Source: Luteitalea pratensis
Lineage (GTDB): Bacteria > Acidobacteriota > Vicinamibacteria > Vicinamibacterales > Vicinamibacteraceae
Assembly: GCF_001618865.1 (NCBI RefSeq)
Contig: NZ_CP015136.1
Coordinates: 3,321,001 to 3,385,000 of the forward strand
Reading direction: 5' to 3'
Length of the DNA stretch: 64,000 nucleotides
The position numbers were made by a program, and so were the translations under genes. The notes under the pieces were generated by a model that was not told where the DNA came from, did not search any database, and saw nothing but the letters and a program-made list of their open reading frames with translations. Positions 27,135-34,905 of the stretch are shown here, piece by piece. Each line of letters begins with the position of its first letter. The stretch's first letter is position 1.

Positions 27135-28754
27135 TCACGGCAGCGACGGCGCTGCGAGCTGGTCATGGACAATGCGTCCGCGGACCACCGTCAGCAGGCT
27201 CTTGGTATCGGCAAGTGCTGATGGAACCACAGAAAAGATGTCCTGCGACAATACGGCCACGTCAGCCAACTTCCCGGATTCGAGCGTCCCTTTGTCATGC
27301 TCGCGTAGTTCTGCCGCCGCCGAGCCTGACGTGTACGCCAGGAGGGCCTGACGGACCGTCAACGGCCTGCGACGGATTTGTCGGGTTCGTGGTCGCAAAC
27401 ATGATGTTCAGAAACGGGTTGAAGGGACCATCGGAGCCGAAGGCGAGCGGTATCCCCGCCTCGAGGATCATGCGGACCTGCTGGTAGTGCTGCACGCGCG
27501 ACGCGCCCAGACGTTCCTTCCAACCAGTTGCCAGACTGAAATGCGACGGGTTTTGCACAACGATGATCCCCATTCGACGCGCCCGTTCGACGTGCTCGAC
27601 GCCGAAGCCGTCGGCGTGCTCGATGCGGGGCCGCAGCGGAGCCCAACGCGTCCCGCCTGTCGCTTCGAGCGCGTCCAGCGCCGCGTCGACCGCGGCATCG
27701 CCTGAGGCGTGAATCATCGGTGGTTCGCCGGCCGCCATCGCCCGTCGAAGGATGTCTTGCAACGCGTGTGGCGTGAAGTTCAAGTGGCCGCTGGTCGTCG
27801 GACGGTCGGCGTAGGGCTGGCGGAGTCGTGACCACCGCTCGATCGGCGCTCCATCGAGGATGATCTTCAGCCCGGAGAACGACACTGTCTCGGACGCAGG
27901 GCGCGTCACGCGATCAGGAGTCCATTGTGTGACGTTCAGCGGCATGTCGATGATCCGAATGCGTACGGCCAGCGCCGGGTTGGCGACCAGTTCACGCACA
28001 ACGCGTGGTTGCAAGTCCGGCATGAGCTGTACGGTCGTCACGCGATGTTCGACCGCAGACGTGGCAAACTCCGCGAGCCACCTCGCGTGACCGGCGATGG
28101 GCGTCTCTGCGAACAATCCCTGGACAAGTCGCGTACACGCATACTCGTACGCGAGGCCGCTGAGTTGTGAGCCGTTCTCGCCTCTGCTGAACACGCCGCC
28201 TGCGGGATCGGCCTCCGATTCGCTTATCTGCAATCGGCGAAGAGCCTTGCTATTGAGCAGTGCGACGTGGCCGGACCAGGAGAGTAGAAAGACAGGGTGT
28301 GTGGCGGCCACCGCGTCCAGCGTCGCACTCGTGGCTCGTTCATCGTCCACCACCGCTGTACCGATGACGCCGAAGATCCATCCGTCCTTCGGCGCATTAG
28401 CCGCTGCCGCCGCAGCCGCGTCAAAAGTTCGTCAAGCGACGGTTCATGCTCGGGAGGCGTCGGTCCCTTGAGCCAAGTACCGGCAGGCCACTTGCCTGGA
28501 TATACGTGCGCATCATTAAAACCCGGCACAACCAAGCGTCCGCCCGCGTCGATAACGCGCGTACCGCTGTCCGTGCGCGCCCGAAGGATTGCAGACGTCC
28601 CGACGGCACTGATGCGATCGCCGGTGATGGCAATGGCCTCTGCCCACGGCTGGCTGTCCACCCCCGTGAACACTCGGGCGTTGACGAGGACGAGATTCGG
28701 CGCTGGGGAGGCCTGTGCAAAGACGAGCGCCGCCGCGACGGCACTGCTCATCAT
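27135..28754 (-). pseudogene. Amidohydrolase (YtcJ-like, family 3), two frameshifts
   Basis: Three consecutive minus-strand pieces in different frames reconstruct one exported amidohydrolase of about 540 residues. The first has a signal peptide and NLVLVNARVFTG, then DAGGRLVVPGFNDAHVYPG. The second (from about 28400) has VFLLSWSGHVALLNSKAL, the FSGLKIILDGA block and RIEHADGFG to LAFGSDGPFNP. The third (from about 27370) has PLTVRQALLAYTSGSA and GKLADVAVLSQDIF. In the first metal-binding block the expected D-x-H-x-H reads DAHVY, so a ligand histidine has become tyrosine. The frameshifts plus that substitution support real decay over sequencing error. Confidence 0.78.
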
Positions 28755-28763
28755 GCGCCTCAC

Positions 28764-29253
28764 GGCGTCAATATATATGCGGCAGCCTGGTCTTCACGCG
28801 GTGCCGCCCCCTGGTGACGCGCCGTTTCGAGTAGAGGTCAGCCAGACGCCGGTCACGCAGCGTGACGGCGCAGCAGGTCCGGCAGTGGGCGGCGGCACCC
28901 TCGCGCTCAGCGGCCGAGAAGCTGTCGAAGGATCGGGTGCGGCGACTGGTCGCCTCGAACTAGACCGACAGGTCGCCTAGTTCACCGTCCCGATGTGGCC
29001 GGAAGGCGGCAGGAGCGCCTTCGGGTGGCCTGCCGGCGCTGGTGGGGGCCTCAGCTACGACGCGGGCGCGCCGCGGGCCTCCAGGCGAAGACCTGCGGCA
29101 ACACGCAGCGACATTGGCCTTGATGGCCAGCTTTGATGAGCGGCAGAAAGCGGCGAAGGTGTCGGCATCGACGGGCCGACCGGAAGCGCGGCTGATGCGC
29201 GAGATCAGTCGCAAGGCAGCAGTAGTGCCGCAAGGCACATCACGCTTCAGATT
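28764..29253. other. Gap with no recognisable gene
   Basis: GC-rich DNA between the broken amidohydrolase and the IS3 end remnant. A minus-strand stretch near 29080-29220 (SRASGRPVDADTFAAFC) has protein-like composition but no recognisable family. Confidence 0.45.
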
Positions 29254-29370
29254 GGGTTTGATCCGATGATGGCGTAGACACCTCGCAGAGGTGGATACGG
29301 TGGTCCGCATGGCCCGAGCCTCCGCCGCGTCGCGTCCTTGTAAGGAGTACGCCTTCGAGCGAGTTCTACA
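29254..29370 (+). repeat. IS3-family left-end remnant
   Basis: GGGTTTGATCC, then GTAGACACCT and GAGGTGGATACGGTGG, correspond to the left terminal repeat and leader of the complete IS3 element at 47.2 kb (GGGCTTTGATCC, GTAGACACCT, AGGTGGATACGATGG). A degraded OrfA start follows. No transposase body remains. Confidence 0.65.
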
Positions 29371-29434
29371 AGTAGCCGCGGTCCTTCTCATGCTGGATCA
29401 GCGTGAGGGCTTGGGTCGCGCGGATCGCGGGAGC

Positions 29435-29800
29435 CGATGCCCCCAGGGCATCGATACCCCCAAATCGGACCGTACCCCCGGAAATACCCCCACGTTGTTG
29501 CAGATGACGGGAGGTCGACATGGAAGGGAGGCCAGCGAAGCGCCGATTTGCTAGCGTTTGAGACGGAAAGCCCTGACGTCCATGGACTGCCATGGACGCC
29601 GGTGGACAACTCTGGACTAATGGTGGAGGCGGCGGGAGTCGAATGGCCACTTCCTAACTAAGCCTCTCATCGACATTGACTTACGACTCGTTGCTGCTGA
29701 GATACGTACCCCCAAAAGTACCCCCACACGGAGCTTGATACTTTTGCCCGCGCGTACTCGGCGGCAATAGCCTGAGGCGCAAGGACTTCCGCGGCAATCG
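29435..29800 (+). other. Attachment-site module B with tmRNA 3'-end core
   Basis: Core at 29621-29643 contains GGAGGCGGCGGGAGTCGAA, the reverse complement of a tmRNA 3' end including CCA. Left of it (29435-29495) are four CCCCC repeats, three of them with the full TACCCCC. Right of it (29705-29728) are two more. This matches the arm/core/arm layout of a tyrosine-recombinase attachment site. The whole unit is homologous to the module at 60.6 kb, including GTTGCTGCTGAG and GCAAGGACTTCC right of the core. Only the 3' end of the tmRNA is present, not the gene. Confidence 0.72.
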
Positions 29801-29807
29801 CTGGGCT

Positions 29808-29987
29808 CTTGGCTGGGCCGAGGGCAGCGTGCTCCCTATGTCGACTCGTGACTCGCCCGGGGTAAGCCCGTGCCACGGCTGTGGCAGAACCATGTCTGGA
29901 TCGGCTGAATGCTCGCGGTCGTTGACTCTTCCGTCTTGGCGGGCGAGAACTCCCGCGCCGGACTTCGAAATGTCCGCGTAGACCGTC
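29808..29987 (+). repeat. Interspersed palindromic repeat, copy R4 (long form)
   Basis: Diverged copy sharing its left half with R1 (CCATGTCTG, GAATGCTCGCGGTCG). Its stem reads GAACTCC-CGCGCC-GGACTTC: a different sequence from R3 but still pairing with one mismatch. It ends 54 bases beyond the stop of the minus-strand ECF sigma gene. Confidence 0.7.
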
Positions 29988-30040
29988 CGGCTCTGTCGGA
30001 TGCAGACAGACGCACCCCGAACTCGTGTCCTTTGACGTCG

Positions 30041-30598
30041 TTATGTGGATGCCGACAATCGCCGAAAGAGCCAGGCTTTCGCCAACGCCCACTCGCGCTC
30101 CACTGTAGATGGCGATATGCCGAGCGCTGTAGCCGCTTCGTCGATCGTGAGCCCCGTGAAGAATCGCAGTTCCACGACCCGGCACTGCCGGACATCGATC
30201 GCGGACAACGCATCGAGCGCCTCGTCGAGTGCCAGCACGTCCACGCTCGATGTCCACGCGGCGGGCAACGCTTCGTCCAGAGTGAGCACCGTCACACGGC
30301 CTCCGCGCTTGTCGGCGCGTTGCCGGCGAGCATGATCGACGAGGATCTGGCGCATCAACGTGGCCGCCACGCCGAAGAAGTGCGCCCGGTTCGTCAGTGC
30401 CATGCGATCGACATCGACCAGTCGAAGGTAAACCTCGTGAACGAGTGCTGTCGCCTGAAAGGCGTGCCCCGGAGACTCGCCGCGAAGATGGCGGCGCGCC
30501 ACCCGGCGCAATTCGTCGTAGACGAGCGGGACCAGGCGGTCGAGCGCCGCCGCGTCTCCCTGGCGCCAGGACAGGAGCAGGTCCGTTACATCGTGCAC
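30041..30598 (-). CDS. ECF-type RNA polymerase sigma factor
   Basis: A 185-residue ECF sigma factor of the same kind as the one at 3.8 kb. Region 2: VTDLLLSWRQGDAAALDRLV, ATALVHEVYLRLVDVD, FFGVAATLMRQILVDHARR. Region 4: RVVELRFFTGLTIDEAATA, then ISPSTVEREWALAKAWL. The start is GTG, the only initiator in frame that gives the family's normal N-terminus. It is divergent from a small lipoprotein gene with a 98-base gap. A large kinase gene lies on the same strand just beyond the lipoprotein gene. Confidence 0.88.
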   Translation of the reverse strand: MHDVTDLLLSWRQGDAAALDRLVPLVYDELRRVARRHLRGESPGHAFQATALVHEVYLRLVDVDRMALTNRAHFFGVAATLMRQILVDHARRQRADKRGGRVTVLTLDEALPAAWTSSVDVLALDEALDALSAIDVRQCRVVELRFFTGLTIDEAATALGISPSTVEREWALAKAWLFRRLSAST

Positions 30599-30696
30599 GC
30601 GGAGGGCTCGATCATCAGCTCGTGAGGGAAAGCGGTGCTGGTTTGCGCTTCATAGCTTACAGGGCCGACTCAGGTTCCTGTCAAATGGAGTGGCCC

Positions 30697-31215
30697 ATGA
30701 GAAACGCGTTTATCTGCCTGTGCATCTTCACCGCGGCATGCAGCGGCCAAACCTCTTCGCCAACCTCGCCCTCGGGCGTCGCTGGTGGGGCCGCCGCGCA
30801 GACGAAGGCCAGCGGCGGGACCCACGTCGAAGTCACCTTCACAAAGTGGATCACTGGCTTTCCGGCGATGGCAGGAGTCACGGGCGGCAGCGTCCCTGGC
30901 ACATTTGTAGGCACAGTGCTGAGTCGCGACCCGTTCGAGAACGGCACCATCGTTCAGCTCGAAGCTCGGTATGAGGTCACCGGCGCGGACTCGGCGCACT
31001 CGTTCGTCGCGCATATCACGGGGAAAACGAACAATCCGACACAGAAGGCGGTGCTCAACGGCACGGTGATCGGGGGATGGCTGGCCGGGGCCCAGATACA
31101 AGTGACCTTCGACGTCATCGTACCGCCGACGGGTACTTCGTGCGTGCCCCAGGCGCCGGTGAACCGCACCTGCTTCCAGGGCACGATTCGCGTGTTGCCC
31201 GGCGCTGCGAGCTGA
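30697..31215 (+). CDS. Predicted lipoprotein of unknown function
   Basis: A 172-residue protein beginning MRNAFICLCIFTAACSGQ, a clear lipoprotein signal with lipobox TAAC. The mature part is Ser/Thr/Gly-rich at first, then beta-rich (VEVTFTKWITGFP, GTFVGTVLSRDPFENGTIVQ, GTVIGGWLAGAQIQVTF), with two cysteines near the C-terminus (SCVPQAPVNRTC). I do not recognise a family. The ATG chosen follows GGAG; another ATG four codons upstream is possible. It sits between an ECF sigma gene and a kinase gene, both on the opposite strand, and could be a surface target or signal, by position only. Confidence 0.72.
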   Translation: MRNAFICLCIFTAACSGQTSSPTSPSGVAGGAAAQTKASGGTHVEVTFTKWITGFPAMAGVTGGSVPGTFVGTVLSRDPFENGTIVQLEARYEVTGADSAHSFVAHITGKTNNPTQKAVLNGTVIGGWLAGAQIQVTFDVIVPPTGTSCVPQAPVNRTCFQGTIRVLPGAAS

Positions 31216-31238
31216 GGCGAAACACGGGCCAACGAGGA

Positions 31239-34136
31239 TCAGTGCAGGGGTACGCGAAAGAGATTGCGCTGCGAATCTGCCTTGGTGAAGACGTAGGTTG
31301 AGGGGTCTGATCCTGGCGAGATCAGACCTTCCTCGATCGTCCGGACGCCGGGGAGGGCCACCGCGCGTTTGAGATCAGCGATTCCCCCAGCAGAAAAATC
31401 CGGTAACGCCTGGCCAGCTGGCACTGGAATCGCGAAGGTTCTTCGCGCGAAGGACGGGGAGGCGTTCAGGCGCCCGACGTAGAAGAAGGTCCCGTCCCGA
31501 GACCACCCTGCTGTGCAGATGTCCGCGTCGCCGCGGCAGACTGTTCTCGGAACTCCGCCACGAATCGGTACGGCCAGTGTTTCGAGTACGGGGTGATCGC
31601 TGGTCGCGGGCGAGTGGATGATCACCCACTCACCGTCGGATGACACATCGCCCTTGTCGAGGAACGATCCTGTCGGTATTCGTTCGAGACCCGTGCCGTC
31701 GGTCTTGATCCGTGCCAACGCGTTGCCCTCCGCCAGCGAGCGGAAGATCAGCTCTCCGGGCGCGGCGAAGGATACCTGATCGGCACTCTCGACGATCAAG
31801 CGGGGTGGGGTGCGCCGGTCGAGCGGCGCCAGCCAAATCTGCGATTGTCCATCAGCGTTCGTCGTCGTGAAGGCCACCTCCTTCTCGTCGCGCGAAATCG
31901 CGTACGCAGTGACAGACTGTCCCGACAGCAGAGTGTCGCTCTTTCCCGTCGCCAGATCGACCGATCGCAGGTCGGCAGCGGCGGTCGTCCAACCCACCAC
32001 TCCCGACAACCACCAGTCCCGAACAAAAAGATAGAACACCCGGGTGCCATCTCGGGAAAGGCGAGGCGCGGAGGCATACCCGTCCGAGACGATTGCGCGC
32101 TCGCCGGCCCGGTCGTGAATCCAGACCGCGCTCCGACGCATGCCGATCGACGTCACGAGCGACCGGCCGTCAGGCGCCACGGCACCACCTTCTTCCTCGA
32201 GCGGGCCGAAGGTGATCTGTTCCGGCGCACCGTCAGGAAACCGCTGGCGCCAGAGATGCGAGGTGCCTCCCACGACCGCGGCGAGGTACATCCAGCGTCC
32301 GTCTGGGGACCAGGCCGCTGACAGGCAGGTGCCATGAGGTCCAACCGGACGGCCAGCAGAATGTCCGTCGAACGGCACCAATCGGCACGGCTGGGTGAAC
32401 GCGTGGACGCCGGTCATTTCGACCACGAGCACCGATCGACGGTCGGGCGACAGATAAGAGTAGTGCGCCATCGCGTGCTCGTCCGGCTGGATGTAAATCT
32501 CGCGCCTCGCCGCCCGGCTGTCGGTCGCAGTCACGATCCCCATGTGGAGACCAGCCTTGATTTCGGAAAACAGCACCAAGTGGTCGGCAATCCAGGTGAG
32601 TCCGGAGGCGTTGGGTAGGAGCCGCACCGGCTGGCCGCCGAGCACCGGCACAGTCCAGGTATCCCACTCCCCCGACACCTTGTTCGTATACGCGACTCGT
32701 GTGCCGTCCGGAGTAAATACTGGTCCGTACTTTTGGCCTGGAGACGTCGTCAGCTGTACCGACTCGCCATTCGGGAGCCGCTTGACGAAGATCTGGCCGG
32801 GCCCTAGGAACGAGTCGCCTCCGCGTTTGAACGTGACCATCCGGCCATCGGGCGACAGGCTGGGCGCAGTGGCCGAGTCGCTGAAGTTGGTGAGCTGAAT
32901 GTATTCCGCGGGCGTGGTGACGGCGACCGTGGGTTTAACCCAATAGACGCTCGCCGCGCCACCCGCGATCAGCACCGACGTGACGAGAGCTGCCGAAAAT
33001 GCACGGCGAGTGCGGCTCGATTGGCGTCGCCTCGTCGTGGCGTCGCCCCTGAGGTCGTCGATATCGAAATGTACGTCACCCAGATCGCCCAGGCGCCGGT
33101 TCGCATCCTTGTCAAGGCATCGCTGCAGCAGCAGACGGACGCTGGGGGGTGTCTCCTGCGGCAGGGCGTCCCACTCCGGCTCGCTCTCAAGGACAGCCGC
33201 GATGGTGTCCGATACCGAGCCGCCCTTGAAAGGGGCGCAGCCGGTAAGCATTTCATAGAGAACGCATCCGAATGCCCAGACGTCGGTCCGTTTGTCGACG
33301 ACCTGCCCCCGTGCCTGTTCGGGGCTCATGTAGCCGGGCGTGCCCATAACCGCGCCTGCGCCAGTGTGGTTCGCAGGCATCGTCTGCGACTGCGCCAGGT
33401 CAGGTGTCGAGGCAACGTCTGTGCTCTTCGCCAAGCCAAAGTCGAGGACCTTCGCCACTCCCTCCGGTGTGATCGTGATATTGGCGGGCTTCAGATCGCG
33501 ATGAATGATTCCCTTCTCGTGAGCGACATCGAGAGCCACGGCGATTTGCCCCGCAATGCTCAACGCGTCGCGAATCGGCAGGCCGCGACCAGCGTGTTGG
33601 TGAGAGACATCCGCAAGCGTGTCCGCGAGCGTCTGGCCGTCCACGAGCTCGAGAACCAGAAAGCGAAGGCCGTCAGCTTCCTCGAAGCCGTAGATCGCGC
33701 CGATGTTCGGATGGTTCAGCGCAGCGAGCATTCGCGCTTCGCCCTCGAAGCGTGAGAGGCGCTCGGGATCGCTCGTGAACGCATGCGGCAGGAGCTTGAG
33801 GGCAACGTTCCGTTGGAGCCTCGTGTCGCGCGCGCGATACACCTCCCCCATACCGCCCGCGCCGAGCAGCGCCTGCACCTGATACGCACCAAGCCGCCGG
33901 CCTTCGATCATGGACTGTGCGGGGTGAGGAGTGCCGTCGCCCCGGACCACCGCGGGCGACTCGAGGAAGCTCTTCGCGCGCTGGTCCGACGCCAGGAGCG
34001 ACTCCACTTCCTGGCGCAGCACCTCGTCGCCCGCACAGGCTGCGGCGAGGTAGGCCTGACGGTCGGACACCGGCATCGCCCGCGCGCTGGCGAACAGCTC
34101 TTTCATGCGCCGCCAGTCTTCCGGGGCGAGAGTCAC
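31239..34136 (-). CDS. Ser/Thr protein kinase with TolB/PD40 beta-propeller sensor
   Basis: A 965-residue kinase with the same layout as the one at 4.3 kb. About 85 N-terminal residues come first (MTLAPEDWRRMKELF), then the glycine loop LGAGGMGEVY at 91-100, ATP lysine near 114, IHRDLKPANI at 211-220, DFG at 232-234 and PGYMSPEQARG. A transmembrane helix follows (FSAALVTSVLIAGGAASVYW). The C-terminal half holds propeller blades (SLSPDGRMVTF, FTPDGTRVAYT, AWSPDGRWMYLA, RLSRDGTRVFYL). The start is GTG, chosen because it gives the family N-terminus. All catalytic residues appear present. Its ECF partner is probably the minus-strand sigma gene about 640 bases downstream. Confidence 0.91.
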   Translation of the reverse strand: MTLAPEDWRRMKELFASARAMPVSDRQAYLAAACAGDEVLRQEVESLLASDQRAKSFLESPAVVRGDGTPHPAQSMIEGRRLGAYQVQALLGAGGMGEVYRARDTRLQRNVALKLLPHAFTSDPERLSRFEGEARMLAALNHPNIGAIYGFEEADGLRFLVLELVDGQTLADTLADVSHQHAGRGLPIRDALSIAGQIAVALDVAHEKGIIHRDLKPANITITPEGVAKVLDFGLAKSTDVASTPDLAQSQTMPANHTGAGAVMGTPGYMSPEQARGQVVDKRTDVWAFGCVLYEMLTGCAPFKGGSVSDTIAAVLESEPEWDALPQETPPSVRLLLQRCLDKDANRRLGDLGDVHFDIDDLRGDATTRRRQSSRTRRAFSAALVTSVLIAGGAASVYWVKPTVAVTTPAEYIQLTNFSDSATAPSLSPDGRMVTFKRGGDSFLGPGQIFVKRLPNGESVQLTTSPGQKYGPVFTPDGTRVAYTNKVSGEWDTWTVPVLGGQPVRLLPNASGLTWIADHLVLFSEIKAGLHMGIVTATDSRAARREIYIQPDEHAMAHYSYLSPDRRSVLVVEMTGVHAFTQPCRLVPFDGHSAGRPVGPHGTCLSAAWSPDGRWMYLAAVVGGTSHLWRQRFPDGAPEQITFGPLEEEGGAVAPDGRSLVTSIGMRRSAVWIHDRAGERAIVSDGYASAPRLSRDGTRVFYLFVRDWWLSGVVGWTTAAADLRSVDLATGKSDTLLSGQSVTAYAISRDEKEVAFTTTNADGQSQIWLAPLDRRTPPRLIVESADQVSFAAPGELIFRSLAEGNALARIKTDGTGLERIPTGSFLDKGDVSSDGEWVIIHSPATSDHPVLETLAVPIRGGVPRTVCRGDADICTAGWSRDGTFFYVGRLNASPSFARRTFAIPVPAGQALPDFSAGGIADLKRAVALPGVRTIEEGLISPGSDPSTYVFTKADSQRNLFRVPLH

Positions 34137-34360
34137 GTGCGGTGGATTCTACTCGGACTGGCGGTGCAAGTCCCGTTCACCTGAAGTTCCGCTGCTATCT
34201 TGCGCGAGGCTCGCCACGGGCGTGCTGCGGCGTCTACTGGCAATGACGGAGTTGAACTTTCAACTCGATGATCGAAGCGGTTGTGGCGGTCCCTGAAGCA
34301 TCAATGGCTCGTCTACACTCGCTTGACAGCGTCGCGACAGTTCGCCGGCTGCTGGCGTTC

Positions 34361-34730
34361 AGGCGAGCCTTGCGTGCCGCATCCTGAACCAGATGACCGC
34401 GCTTGGCAGGCCTGAGTCGCACGCGTCCAGTCGTTAACGAGACCACGACGTGAAGGACCTGCGAGCCGGGTGCATGCACTAATGCTTTGGCGCGCACCGT
34501 CTACGAGGGCTTCGCCGAAGGAAACGCGGTCGTCGTGCAGCGGCTGCTGGCCAAGCAGGTCGTCACGGTCAGCGCTGGCGCGCGAAAATCGTGAGCTGAA
34601 GCGGACCAACGAGATTCTCAAGACGGCGTCCGCGTGTTTCGCCCAGGCGGCACTCGACCGCCGGAGGAAATAGCCGCGATGGTGTCCTACATCAACGCCC
34701 ATCGGGAGGGCGGCCGTACCGTGTGGTGAT
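34361..34730 (+). mobile_element. Transposon graveyard: IS5, IS21 and IS3 pieces
   Basis: Three fragments end to end. 34361-34485 matches the last 125 bases of the IS5-type element (GGCGAGCCTTGCGTGC, GCTTGGCAGGCC, end TGCATGCACTAATGC). About 34488-34576 matches the IstA piece also seen at 20.4 kb (GAAACGCGGTCGTCGTG). 34579-34672 encodes an IS3 OrfA C-terminus ([20 protein letters not shown]), followed by the beginning of an OrfB (MVSYINAHREG). None is functional. The remaining DNA from 34137 to 34905 holds nothing else I recognise. Confidence 0.72.
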
Positions 34731-34905
34731 GGAACTACAGCGATCGGTCCTGGCGTGAGTCCTTCCGGGTTAACCTTAGAACGCGCTGTGGCGAAGCTGC
34801 CGTCGAGGGGTGCGAGAGGCGGCAGCGGCGGTATTTGCGCTGCCGCGTCTCGCGACCTTCATAAAATCGTGTGTTAGCGCTTCAGTGGTCGGGCTGCACG
34901 ATAGG

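Noticed and set aside
29435-29500. Regularly repeated TACCCCC motifs considered as a CRISPR array
   Set aside because: Repeat units are only 7 bases with spacers of about 5-13 bases, and no cas genes are present.
29437-29661. Short open frame containing MVEAAGVE near attachment core B (also around 60568-60960)
   Set aside because: This is the translation of the reverse strand of a tmRNA/tRNA 3' end. Such frames are widespread false genes; the DNA signal is the attachment core.
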